Assembly: GCA_018712945.1 (NCBI GenBank)
Contig: DVFZ01000116.1
Coordinates: 1-59,202, forward strand
DNA from: Candidatus Pullichristensenella stercorigallinarum
GTDB lineage: Bacteria; Bacillota; Clostridia; Christensenellales; Aristaeellaceae
Length of the DNA stretch: 59,202 bases
Direction: 5' to 3'
The position numbers and the translations under genes are program-made. Positions within the stretch are counted from its first letter, which is position 1. Each line of letters starts with the position of its first letter. The notes beneath the pieces were generated by a model, which worked only from the letters and a program-made list of their open reading frames with translations, searched no databases and was not told the DNA's origin. Positions 24,874 to 32,533 of this stretch are shown here, in pieces.

Positions 24874-25760
24874 AATGCCACCGCCTTAATTCCATATTTT
24901 TCAAAGATTGCCAGGTTCATGTTGGGTTCCCGCTCCGTATCGAAGCTGGGTTTATACTCCTCGCCCAGCAGACCGTACTTGGCGCCTGCCGAACGGTTGT
25001 AGCGCAAAAGTTCCACACGGTCGAGGTTTTTGGCATCGGCCACCAGCCGCGCCGTGGCTTCGAGGTTTTCATCCGAATCGTTCACCCCGGGGATCACCGG
25101 CACGCGGGCGCGGAAGGGCTTGCCGGAACGAATGAGCGCGCGCAGGTTGGCAAGTATGCGTTCGTTGGAAACGCCCGTGTAGCGCTTGTGCGCCGCGCTG
25201 TCCACCAGCTTGATGTCCATCATCACCAGGTCGAGGCGGTTGACCACGGAAAGGAACGCTTCCTCGCTGGCATAGCCGCTGGTTTCGATGGCCTTGTGTA
25301 CGTCCGGCAGGCGGTCGCACACGTCCTCTACGAATTCGTGCTGCATAAGCGCCTCGCCCCCAGAGAAGGTGACGCCGCCCTCATTCATTTTCAGAATTGG
25401 GGCATTGCGCTGTATGCGCGCGGCCACATCGCTGGCCTTCATGGGCGTTCCAGCGATCTGGATGGCGCGGCGCGGGCACACGGCCACGCATTTCCCGCAT
25501 ACGACGCATTCTTTCGGCCGGGGCGGCGGCCCCGCCTCCACGCCCTGCGCCGCCTGCGGGCAGACCTTCATACATTCGCCGCAGCCCACGCACAGGTTCT
25601 TGGTAACGGTGCGCTCGGCACGGGGCTTTAAGCCCTCTGGGTTGTGACACCATTCGCAGCGCAGCGGACAGCCCTTCAAAAACACCGCCATGCGGATGCC
25701 CGGACCGTCGAAAACCGCGAATTCCTCAATGTCAAAGACAATGCCGGTTGTATCGCGCAT
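24870..25760 (-). CDS. Glycyl radical enzyme activating protein (radical SAM)
   Basis: Installs the glycyl radical on its partner encoded immediately downstream. The 296-residue protein has the activase-type motif KGCPLRCEWCHNPEG (CxxxCxxC, ~27-40), then an inserted ferredoxin-like domain with two 4Fe-4S motifs, CVGCGECMKVC and CVVCGKCVAVC (~53-95), then GGVTFSGGEALMQHEF and the TIM-barrel remainder. The two extra clusters are typical of activases for dehydratase-type enzymes and absent from PflA. ATG 25760 is preceded by GGGAGGG. The minus-strand promoter at 25777-25804 overlaps that of the LacI gene. Confidence 0.95.
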   Translation of the reverse strand: MRDTTGIVFDIEEFAVFDGPGIRMAVFLKGCPLRCEWCHNPEGLKPRAERTVTKNLCVGCGECMKVCPQAAQGVEAGPPPRPKECVVCGKCVAVCPRRAIQIAGTPMKASDVAARIQRNAPILKMNEGGVTFSGGEALMQHEFVEDVCDRLPDVHKAIETSGYASEEAFLSVVNRLDLVMMDIKLVDSAAHKRYTGVSNERILANLRALIRSGKPFRARVPVIPGVNDSDENLEATARLVADAKNLDRVELLRYNRSAGAKYGLLGEEYKPSFDTEREPNMNLAIFEKYGIKAVAL

Positions 25761-25776
25761 TCGCTTTCCCTCCCGA

Positions 25777-25804
25777 TTTATATACCCGGTGAAATGCTTG
25801 ACAA
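25777..25804 (-). promoter_or_regulatory. Promoter of the glycyl radical operon
   Basis: Minus-strand TTGTCA (25804-25799), 16-base spacer, TATAAA (25782-25777). Its -35 overlaps the -35 of the divergent regulator gene, so one bound repressor could shut both. Confidence 0.6.
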
Positions 25805-25826
25805 AACGCCCGAATCGCCTTATGAT
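25798..25826 (+). promoter_or_regulatory. Promoter of the LacI-type regulator gene
   Basis: TTGACA (25798-25803), 17-base spacer, TATGAT (25821-25826), 37 bases before the start codon. A good sigma-A promoter. I see no clear operator palindrome. Confidence 0.8.
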
Positions 25827-25863
25827 AAACACGTTCCAAATCCTGAAGCGGAGGAGATGGCCC

Positions 25864-26880
25864 ATGCCGCCCATCAACGGAAAACTCAAGTTGCGGGATA
25901 TCGCCCGCCTGACGGGGCACACCGTCGGCACGGTTTCCAAAGCTTTGCACGATAAACCCGGTCTCGCGCCGCAAACGCGCGAGCATATCCTCAAGGTTGC
26001 CCGAGAAAGCGGGTACATTGGAAACGCTCTGGCCGGTTCCCTGCGCTCCGGCACCACCAAGACCGCTGCCATCATTCTCGGTGACATTGCCAATCCGCTT
26101 TTTGCGATTATGGCCAAGGGGCTGATTGCCGCACTGGAGAAGGTCGGCTATAGCGCCATACTCCTCAACAGCGAAGAAAACAGCGAAGAGGAAGTGCGCG
26201 CAGTGACCACGGCGCTTTCGCGCAATGTGGACGGCGTGTTCCTCTGCCCCACGCAGCGGGGCATGGAAGGCATCGAGCTTCTCAGGCGCAATGGCGCGCC
26301 CTGTGTGCTTATAGGCCGCTATTTTGCGGATAGCCCCCTCGACAGCGTCGTTTTTGACGATTTTTACGGAGGACGGCTGGCCGCGGAGCACCTGCTCAAC
26401 CTCGGCCACCGCAACGTGCTTTTCCTCGCCGGGCCGGACTGCGTTTCCAGCGCCCGCGAACGCCGCGAAGGGTTTATGGCGGCCATGCGCGATGCTGGCG
26501 TCCAGAGCGATCCCGCGCTCATCCGCGAGGTGGGCATCACTGCCGACGCCTCCGAAAGCATTGCGGAAGCCCTCTCTGGCGAGCGGCGGTTCAGCGCCGT
26601 GTGCGCCTTTTCGGACTATGTGGCCTGGCAAGTGCTTTACGCCCTCTCCGCGCGCGGTGTGCGCGTGCCCGAGGATGTAAGCGTCATCGGCTTTGACGAT
26701 ATCCAGTCCGACATCCACATGCCCGTGCCGCTGACCACCATTGGCTGCGATAAGCGCGCCCTTGGCGAACAGGCGGTGGAACTGCTCATGCGCCGCATTG
26801 CCGAGCCGGAAGCGCCCGTGTCGCAAATCCGCCTTGAAACCAAGCTGGTCGCTCGCGGCACCACGCGCGGCCTCGCATAA
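25864..26880 (+). CDS. LacI family transcriptional regulator
   Basis: DNA-binding repressor with a periplasmic-binding-protein-like effector domain. The 338 residues comprise an N-terminal HTH, KLRDIARLTGHTVGTVSKALHDKPGL (split here as KLRDIARLTGHT and VGTVSKALHDKPGL, ~8-33), the hinge, and a sugar-binding-type domain (~60-330) with the family phrases AAIILGDIANPLFAIMAKG, GFDDIQSDIHMPVPLTTIG and LVARGTTRG. The start ATG 25864 is downstream of GGAGGAG and is in frame with the HTH; a nearer ATG at 25857 is in another frame. Divergent arrangement suggests it controls the glycyl radical operon, its effector being that substrate or its sugar/polyol relative. Confidence 0.93.
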   Translation: MPPINGKLKLRDIARLTGHTVGTVSKALHDKPGLAPQTREHILKVARESGYIGNALAGSLRSGTTKTAAIILGDIANPLFAIMAKGLIAALEKVGYSAILLNSEENSEEEVRAVTTALSRNVDGVFLCPTQRGMEGIELLRRNGAPCVLIGRYFADSPLDSVVFDDFYGGRLAAEHLLNLGHRNVLFLAGPDCVSSARERREGFMAAMRDAGVQSDPALIREVGITADASESIAEALSGERRFSAVCAFSDYVAWQVLYALSARGVRVPEDVSVIGFDDIQSDIHMPVPLTTIGCDKRALGEQAVELLMRRIAEPEAPVSQIRLETKLVARGTTRGLA

Positions 26881-26894
26881 CCTGGCGTTAGCCA

Positions 26895-26935
26895 ACAGCC
26901 CTTTGCGCGATGTTCCAGGCGCGAAAGGCTGTTTT
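26895..26935 (+). terminator. Terminator after the LacI-type gene
   Basis: AACAGCCCTTTGCGC (from 26894) pairs with GCGCGAAAGGCTGTT (to ~26934) with two single-base bulges, followed by TTG. Confidence 0.65.
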
Positions 26936-27199
26936 GCGAAAGCCCTGTGCGCTCCCGATTCCTTTTGCGAGGAGCATGCCGGGAAGCAGCCTGGTTTGTG
27001 AAAACTTCACATTTTGTGCCTCTAGGCCAAAAAACGACGCCTTAAAAATCGTTTTCCAAGCACCTCAATCCGCGATTATTCTATCACAAGGCCTGTGAGC
27101 CGTCAAGCGCAAAACGCCGGAAATGCGTAAAATTGCCCCGATGTCGCACAATTTTTACCGATCGGACGCAAAGTTTTGCCACCCTGACACAGCTTTTCC
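26936..27199. other. Intergenic stretch without a recognised gene
   Basis: About 260 comparatively AT-rich bases. It contains part of a sequence that recurs imperfectly at 43257-43290 (see findings). I see no coding evidence, tRNA or known RNA motif. Confidence 0.5.
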
Positions 27200-27228
27200 T
27201 TGCCCGGCGATGGCGAATGTAGTATAAT
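27200..27228 (+). promoter_or_regulatory. Promoter of the DNA methyltransferase gene
   Basis: TTGCCC (27200-27205), 17-base spacer, TATAAT (27223-27228), 35 bases before the start. Confidence 0.65.
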
Positions 27229-27262
27229 GAACAGAGGATAAGTGGCCGGAGGAGGACATGGC

Positions 27263-28480
27263 ATGCGCGCAGAGGCGGTGGCGGTGAGCCGCGAACGCTA
27301 TGAAGGCAAGGGGCCGCAGGGTCGCTTCTATCAGGGGGACACGCTGCTTTTGTTAGACGAGCTTGCGCGCGAATATGCCAAAGAAGTCAAGCTGGTTTAC
27401 ATGGACCCGCCCTTTCTCACTGGCGAGCGCTTCGTCATGCGCGCGCGCGTGGGCGCGGCGGACTGGAAGGCGGGGAAGGGCTCGATGGTGTTGCCCGCTT
27501 TCAGCGACGCAATGGAGCCGGAAGCCTATTACGCGATGATGCGCCGCACCATTGAGGGCTGCCATACCCTTTTGCGCGATGACGGCATGCTCTTTTTGCA
27601 CTGTGACTTCCGCACTTCGGCGCGGTTGCGCCTGATTCTGGACGATGTGTTCGGCGAGGGCAATCTGCTCAACGAGATCGCCTGGGTCTATCACACCGGC
27701 GGCACGGCCCGGCGCTATTTCAGCCGCAAACACGATACCATTCTCTTTTACCGCAAGACGCGCAAATACGATTTCAATATCTCCGCCGTATTGCGCGCCC
27801 CCACGGAGCCAAAGCAAAACCACATGCGCCGCCATGTGGACCCGGATGGCCGCGTCTATCGCTCCATTCGCTCCGGCGGCCGCGTTTATACCTATTATGA
27901 TGACGATCCCGTGCCGCCCAGCGATGTGTGGGACGACGTCAGCCACTTGCAGCAGCGCGACCCGCAGCGTACCGGCTATGATACCCAAAAGCCGCTGGCG
28001 CTGTTGGAGCGCATTGTGCGCTGCGCTTCCCGCGAGGGGGAACTGGTGCTTGATCCCTTCGCCGGTTCCGGCACCACATTGGAAGCCGCGCATTTGCTCT
28101 CCAGGCGCTTTGTGGGCGTGGACAAGTGCCCGCTGGTGCCCAATATACTGCGCCGGCGTTTGGATGGCGCGCCGTGGGAACTGGTGCAAGAGGCGGAAGT
28201 TGCCGGGGGCGCATGCGAAGCCGGCATTTTGCGCGGCGTGGGCTTTTACCACCTGACGCTGGAAAGCATCCCCATGCCCTGGGATTTGCTGGACAACTGG
28301 GCGCTGGGCTATCTCTACGGCGATGAATTGCGCGTGCTTTCGCAATCGGCGCGCTCCAAAAAACAGCCGGAGATTCCCCGGGAAATGGAAATTCCCGTGT
28401 ACGAAGGCGAAATTGGCCTGCGGCTTTCCGACGTGCGCGGAAAAAGTTACTATTATAGAATCATACACGAAAGAAATTAA
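27263..28480 (+). CDS. Orphan site-specific DNA methyltransferase (N4-cytosine/N6-adenine, beta-type order)
   Basis: SAM-dependent DNA amino-methyltransferase. The catalytic motif IV VYMDPPFLTGERF (~48) comes before motif I LDPFAGSGTTLEAAHLL (~261) and FVGVDKC, the permuted beta-class order. The 405-residue protein continues ~115 residues beyond the methyltransferase core with sequence I cannot assign (PMPWDLLDNWALGYLYGDEL). ATG 27263 is chosen because GGAGGAGG lies eight bases upstream. No restriction endonuclease or specificity gene is adjacent; neighbours are a LacI-type regulator and an oxidoreductase operon, so it is probably an orphan. Base modified and recognition site are unknown. Confidence 0.88.
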   Translation: MRAEAVAVSRERYEGKGPQGRFYQGDTLLLLDELAREYAKEVKLVYMDPPFLTGERFVMRARVGAADWKAGKGSMVLPAFSDAMEPEAYYAMMRRTIEGCHTLLRDDGMLFLHCDFRTSARLRLILDDVFGEGNLLNEIAWVYHTGGTARRYFSRKHDTILFYRKTRKYDFNISAVLRAPTEPKQNHMRRHVDPDGRVYRSIRSGGRVYTYYDDDPVPPSDVWDDVSHLQQRDPQRTGYDTQKPLALLERIVRCASREGELVLDPFAGSGTTLEAAHLLSRRFVGVDKCPLVPNILRRRLDGAPWELVQEAEVAGGACEAGILRGVGFYHLTLESIPMPWDLLDNWALGYLYGDELRVLSQSARSKKQPEIPREMEIPVYEGEIGLRLSDVRGKSYYYRIIHERN

Positions 28481-28491
28481 CAACATGGCTG

Positions 28492-28497
28492 TATAAT
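28492..28497 (+). promoter_or_regulatory. -10 element before the oxidoreductase operon
   Basis: A perfect TATAAT lies 11 bases after the methyltransferase stop and 32 before the next start. The -35 region is not recognisable, so this is tentative. Confidence 0.4.
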
Positions 28498-28528
28498 AAA
28501 GCGCATCAAGCTTTTGGAGGAAAGCAAC

Positions 28529-28738
28529 ATGGCAAAGATCTCATTCGATACCGACGCCTGCAAGGGCTGCGGCCTTTGCGTGCAGGCATGTCCGCGGAAG
28601 CTGATTCAGCTTTCGACGCACATCAACAAAAAGGGCTATAACGCGGCCTATTGCACCGACGAGGAAAAGTGTGTGGCCTGCGGCATGTGCTACCAGATGT
28701 GCCCGGACTGCGTGATTCGTGTGGAAAGGCAGGCATGA
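28529..28738 (+). CDS. 2-oxoacid:ferredoxin oxidoreductase, delta subunit (2x[4Fe-4S] ferredoxin)
   Basis: Electron-transfer subunit of the four-subunit complex. The 69-residue protein has two motifs of the CxxCxxCxxxC type, CKGCGLCVQACPRK (~11) and CVACGMCYQMCPDC (~49). ATG 28529 follows TTGGAGGAAAG. Its stop shares ATGA with the next gene, and all four subunits are tightly packed in the order delta-alpha-beta-gamma, as in clostridial vor/kor operons. Confidence 0.93.
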   Translation: MAKISFDTDACKGCGLCVQACPRKLIQLSTHINKKGYNAAYCTDEEKCVACGMCYQMCPDCVIRVERQA

Positions 28739-29802
28739 ATATGAACCGACAGATGATGAAGGGCAACGAGGCCATCGCGGAGGCCGCCGTGCAGGCCGGC
28801 TGCCGCTACTATTTCGGCTATCCGATCACGCCCCAGAGTGAGATTCCCGAGTATATGAGCAAGCGTCTGCCTGAGGTGGGCGGCACGTTCATCCAGGCCG
28901 AGAGCGAGATCGCGGCCATCAACATGGTCTACGGTGCCGCTGGCGCTGGCGCGCGCTCCATGACCAGCTCTTCCAGCCCGGGCGTGTCCCTGAAGCAGGA
29001 GGGCATCAGCTACATCGCCGGCGCGGAGCTTCCCTGCCTGATCGTCAATATCGTGCGCGGCGGCCCGGGCCTGGGCTCTATCCAGCCCGCCCAGTCGGAC
29101 TATTACCAGGCCACCCGCGGCGGCGGACACGGCGATTACCGCATGCCCGTCTTTGCCCCGGCTTCTGTGCAGGAGGCTGTGGAGCTGACCATGAAGGCCT
29201 TTGATGTGGCCGACAAGTACCGCACCCCCACCATGCTGCTGGGCGACGGCGCCATCGGCCAGATGATGGAGCCTGTGACCATGCCCGAGTACAAGCCCAT
29301 GGAAGTGGACAAAAGCTGGGCCGCCACCGGCTGGCATGAGGGCTGCGGCCGCGAGCGCGCCATCATCAACTCGCTCTATATCGAGCCCGACCGCCTCGAG
29401 GCGCTGGTGCGCAAGCTGGAGGCCAAGTACAAGGCCATCGCGGAGAACGAGACGATGGTGGATCTTCAGTACATGGACGATGCCGAGTATGCCGTGGTCG
29501 CCTACGGCACCACTGCCCGTATCGCCCTCACCGCCGTTCGCAACGCCCGCAAGCAGGGCATGAAGGCGGGCCTGATTCGCCCGATTACGGTTTGGCCTTT
29601 CCCGGAGAAGGTCATTGCCGACGCCGCCTCCCATCTCAAGGGCGTGCTGACGGTGGAAATGTCCCTTGGCCAGATGGTCGATGATGTGCGCCTGGCTGTG
29701 AACGGCCAGTGCCCGGTGCGTTTCTTCGGCCGCACGGGCGGCATGATCCCCGGCGTGCGCGAAGTATATGACCAACTGATGAGCATGAAGGAGGGATTGT
29801 AA
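28735..29802 (+). CDS. vorB: 2-oxoacid:ferredoxin oxidoreductase, alpha subunit (VorB/KorA-like)
   Basis: Pyrimidine-binding subunit of a thiamine-diphosphate enzyme that oxidatively decarboxylates a 2-oxoacid to acyl-CoA with ferredoxin as acceptor. The 355-residue protein opens [20 protein letters not shown] then [13 protein letters not shown], the signature of the domain I family, with [20 protein letters not shown] and [30 protein letters not shown] marks domain II. The four-subunit arrangement with split chains fits 2-ketoisovalerate or 2-oxoglutarate rather than the fused pyruvate enzyme, but the substrate cannot be fixed from sequence. ATG 28735 overlaps the delta stop; ATG 28741 is an alternative. 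Confidence 0.94.
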   Translation: MNMNRQMMKGNEAIAEAAVQAGCRYYFGYPITPQSEIPEYMSKRLPEVGGTFIQAESEIAAINMVYGAAGAGARSMTSSSSPGVSLKQEGISYIAGAELPCLIVNIVRGGPGLGSIQPAQSDYYQATRGGGHGDYRMPVFAPASVQEAVELTMKAFDVADKYRTPTMLLGDGAIGQMMEPVTMPEYKPMEVDKSWAATGWHEGCGRERAIINSLYIEPDRLEALVRKLEAKYKAIAENETMVDLQYMDDAEYAVVAYGTTARIALTAVRNARKQGMKAGLIRPITVWPFPEKVIADAASHLKGVLTVEMSLGQMVDDVRLAVNGQCPVRFFGRTGGMIPGVREVYDQLMSMKEGL

Positions 29803-30536
29803 TGGCGACTGTTTTCGAGCGCCCCAAGTTCCTCACGGATACGCCGTTCCACTATTGCCCCGGCTGCACCCATGGCATTATCCATCGCCTGGTGGCCGAG
29901 GTGCTTTCGGAAAAGTTCCGGCAGGAGGACGTCATCGGCGTCGCGCCGGTGGGCTGCGCCGTGTTTGCCTATAACTATTTCAACTGCGATATGTACGAGG
30001 CTGCGCATGGCCGCGCTCCGGCTGTGGCCACCGGCGCCAAGCGCGTGCATCCGGACAAGATCGTCTTCACCTATCAGGGCGATGGCGATCTGGCCTCCAT
30101 CGGCACTGCCGAGATCGTTCACGCCGCCACCCGTGGCGAGAAGATCACCGTCATCTTCATCAACAACGGCATCTACGGCATGACCGGCGGCCAGATGGCC
30201 CCGACCACGCTGATTGGCGAAAAGACCACCACTTCGCCCTATGGCCGCACGGCTGAGCGCAACGGCAACCCCATCCGCATCAGCGAGATGCTCGCCACGC
30301 TCGACGGCCCGAGCTTCATCGCCCGCGTCAGCGTGCATGACGTCAAAAACGTCCTCAATGCCAAGAAGGTCATCGCCAAGGCGTTTGAGCATCAGGCCGA
30401 GGGCAAGGGCCTTTCGCTGGTCGAGGTGCTCTCCACCTGCCCGACCAACTGGGGCCGCAGCCCGCAGGAAGCGATGAAGTTCGTCGCCGAGCGCATGATA
30501 CCGGAATACCCGCTGGGCATTTTCAAGGAGGTCTGA
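29802..30536 (+). CDS. vorA: 2-oxoacid:ferredoxin oxidoreductase, beta subunit (TPP-binding; VorA/KorB-like)
   Basis: Thiamine diphosphate-binding subunit. The 244 residues show [17 protein letters not shown] at the N-terminus (a Cys pair in the Fe-S-type context), [15 protein letters not shown], and the TPP/Mg motif [15 protein letters not shown] ending in [18 protein letters not shown] (~90-130). The ATG overlaps the stop of the alpha subunit (TAATG), so expression is coupled. It is split from the alpha chain, as in three- and four-subunit archaeal and clostridial enzymes. Confidence 0.95.
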   Translation: MATVFERPKFLTDTPFHYCPGCTHGIIHRLVAEVLSEKFRQEDVIGVAPVGCAVFAYNYFNCDMYEAAHGRAPAVATGAKRVHPDKIVFTYQGDGDLASIGTAEIVHAATRGEKITVIFINNGIYGMTGGQMAPTTLIGEKTTTSPYGRTAERNGNPIRISEMLATLDGPSFIARVSVHDVKNVLNAKKVIAKAFEHQAEGKGLSLVEVLSTCPTNWGRSPQEAMKFVAERMIPEYPLGIFKEV

Positions 30537-30539
30537 AGC

Positions 30540-31079
30540 ATGAATCTGCAAATGATTTTTGCCGGTTTCGGCGGCCAGGGCGTGCTGCTCATGGGCCAGT
30601 TGATCGCCTACGCGGGCATGGTGATGGGCAAGGAAGTTTCCTGGATGCCCTCCTATGGCCCGGAAATGCGCGGCGGCAGCGCCAACTGCTCCGTGGTCGT
30701 CTCCGACGAGCCGGTCGGTTCCCCCCGCGTGGAGGATGCCGACGTGGTCGTGGCGATGAACAAGCCTTCCCTGGCGGTGTTTGAAAAGAGCGTCGTTCCC
30801 GGCGGACTGCTGATCTACAACAGCTCGCTGATCGACGTAAAGCCCACCCGCACGGATATCCGCGTAGCGGCCATCCCCGCCAACGATATCGCCGCGGAGC
30901 TGGGCAGCGCGAAGGTAACGAATATGGTCATGCTCGGCGCGGTGGCGCAGCTTACCGGCGACTTCACGGCAGAAGAACTGGTAGACGCGATGCGCCATAA
31001 GTTCGGCCCCTCCAAAGAGCATATGATGCCCAAGAACCGGGAGGCCATTGAGCGCGGCATGGCGGCGGCGAAAGGCTGA
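30540..31079 (+). CDS. vorC: 2-oxoacid:ferredoxin oxidoreductase, gamma subunit
   Basis: CoA-facing/structural subunit of the same complex. The 179-residue protein begins LQMIFAGFGGQGVLLMGQLI, the family hallmark, followed by WMPSYGPEMRGGSANCSVVV and NMVMLGAVAQLTG. It starts three bases after the beta stop, behind AAGGAGG, and completes the delta-alpha-beta-gamma set. A DUF951 gene follows at once, so the transcript probably continues. Confidence 0.95.
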   Translation: MNLQMIFAGFGGQGVLLMGQLIAYAGMVMGKEVSWMPSYGPEMRGGSANCSVVVSDEPVGSPRVEDADVVVAMNKPSLAVFEKSVVPGGLLIYNSSLIDVKPTRTDIRVAAIPANDIAAELGSAKVTNMVMLGAVAQLTGDFTAEELVDAMRHKFGPSKEHMMPKNREAIERGMAAAKG

Positions 31080-31083
31080 TACA

Positions 31084-31296
31084 ATGCTTTTGTCGATCGG
31101 CGATATTGTGAAAATGAAAAAGGCGCATCCCTGTGGAAGCGATCTGTGGAAGATCACATTCGTGGGTTCAGATATCAAGATGCGTTGCGAGGGTTGTGGA
31201 AGGGTCGTCATGTTGGAACGACCTGTGTTTGAAAAGCGGGTGCGGCGCGTTGAGCGCGCCGCAGCCGGCCCTGGCAATGCGGAGGATGTGGAATGA
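31084..31296 (+). CDS. DUF951 family protein
   Basis: Small conserved Bacillota protein of unknown function. The 70 residues show the family pattern GDIVKMKKAHPCGSDLWKI and MRCEGCGRVVMLERPVFEKR: a conserved CG pair and a CxxC, suggesting a small beta-barrel with possible nucleic-acid or zinc binding (inference). ATG 31084 lies four bases after the gamma-subunit stop; the stop overlaps the following signal peptidase gene. In other genomes this gene often sits next to mscS or ychF-type genes, so the present context is not informative. Confidence 0.88.
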   Translation: MLLSIGDIVKMKKAHPCGSDLWKITFVGSDIKMRCEGCGRVVMLERPVFEKRVRRVERAAAGPGNAEDVE

Positions 31297-31808
31297 AACG
31301 AGCGCTTTCCTGGTGCGCCTGGATCGCAGGCGCGTTGGTGGTGGGCTATCTGCTGCGCACGTATGTGATTGGCACGGCGCGCGTGGTGGGCAGTTCCATG
31401 GAGCCGACGCTTTACAGCGCGGATATCGTGGTCGTCACCAAGTTTGACTACTGGTTTTCCGGCCCGGAGCGCGGCGATGTGACGCTGTGCCGCCTGCCGG
31501 AGCACAGCGAATCGGAGACGTATTTGAAGCGCGTGGCCGCCGTGCCCGGCGATACCTACGCCATCCGTGATGGCGTCGCCTACTTAAACGGCGTAGCGGC
31601 GGATGAGCCTTACGCCACGGGCACCGAGGCGTGCGAGGATTTCGAGGTCACGCTCGCTGAGGATGAATACCTGGTGTTGGGCGACAACCGGCTGGAGAGT
31701 TACGACAGCCGCGCCGCGGATGTGGGCGTGCTCTCCCGGTCGGACTTTATCGGCCGGGCCCGCGTGAAGGTATGGCCCATTGAACAGTTTTTTCGCGGAA
31801 TCTATTGA
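31293..31808 (+). CDS. lepB: Signal peptidase I, first copy
   Basis: Membrane protease that removes signal peptides from exported proteins. The 171-residue protein has one N-terminal membrane segment (WCAWIAGALVVGYLLRTYVIG), the catalytic Ser motif GSSMEPTL (~34-41), the catalytic Lys motif YLKRVAAVPGD (~72) and the substrate-box LVLGDNRLESYDSR (~128). It is a typical short Gram-positive SipS-type enzyme. Its start overlaps the DUF951 stop, and a second signal peptidase follows directly. Confidence 0.95.
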   Translation: MKRALSWCAWIAGALVVGYLLRTYVIGTARVVGSSMEPTLYSADIVVVTKFDYWFSGPERGDVTLCRLPEHSESETYLKRVAAVPGDTYAIRDGVAYLNGVAADEPYATGTEACEDFEVTLAEDEYLVLGDNRLESYDSRAADVGVLSRSDFIGRARVKVWPIEQFFRGIY

Positions 31809-31827
31809 CGGAAGTGAGGCTTTGCAA

Positions 31828-32532
31828 GTGAACGACGAGATTCGACAGGACGAAAATCCGGAAATCCGGCAGAATGCTGATGCTTCCGAAAGCGGTCAGC
31901 CTGTGCAGGAGCAGACTGGCGTGGAGCGCAGCGGCGGCAAAAAGGACAAACCCAAAAAGTCGCTGGGCCGGGAGATCCGCGAATGGGTGATCGCCCTGGC
32001 CGCGGCTGTGCTGGTTGCCCTTCTGGTGCGCACATTCCTGTTCACACTCATCCGCGTGGATGGAGAATCGATGGTCGATACGCTGCACAACGACGAGCGC
32101 CTGTTCGTGTCCGTCATCGATGTGCGGCTTTCCGGTGTGGAGCGCGGCGACGTGGTCATCTGCCACTATCCGAACCGCACCGCACCCGGTCTGTTCGGCA
32201 TTGAAACGCAGCTTAATTTCGTCAAGCGCGTGCGCGGCGTGCCGGGCGATGTGTTGCAACGCAAAAACGGCGTCACTTACGTCAACGGCGAGGCCATCGA
32301 CCCGGAAAACGAAGACCCGCTGCAGATCCGCTATCCGGATTACGGCCCCTATACGCTGGGCGAGGATGAATATTTCGTCGTCGGCGATAACCTCTACAAC
32401 AGCCACGATTCCCGCGACTGGCAGGACGCCCTCTACCCGAGCGACGATGTCGGCCCCATTACCGGCGATATGATTGTCGGCCATGCCCGCTTCGTGTTCT
32501 GGCCGCTGAGCGAGATTCGCTCCATTGAGTAG
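31828..32532 (+). CDS. lepB: Signal peptidase I, second copy with acidic N-terminal extension
   Basis: A second type I signal peptidase of 234 residues. It carries a ~50-residue polar, Glu/Gln/Lys-rich cytosolic extension before the membrane helix (WVIALAAAVLVALLVRTFLF). Catalytic Ser is in GESMVDTL, Lys in FVKRVRGVPGDVL, and the substrate box is FVVGDNLYNSHDSRDW. The start is taken as GTG 31828 with GTGAGG nine bases upstream; TTG codons at 31780 and 31822 are alternatives but poorly spaced. The two copies are clearly divergent, so they may differ in substrate preference. Confidence 0.93.
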   Translation: MNDEIRQDENPEIRQNADASESGQPVQEQTGVERSGGKKDKPKKSLGREIREWVIALAAAVLVALLVRTFLFTLIRVDGESMVDTLHNDERLFVSVIDVRLSGVERGDVVICHYPNRTAPGLFGIETQLNFVKRVRGVPGDVLQRKNGVTYVNGEAIDPENEDPLQIRYPDYGPYTLGEDEYFVVGDNLYNSHDSRDWQDALYPSDDVGPITGDMIVGHARFVFWPLSEIRSIE

Positions 32533-32533
32533 T

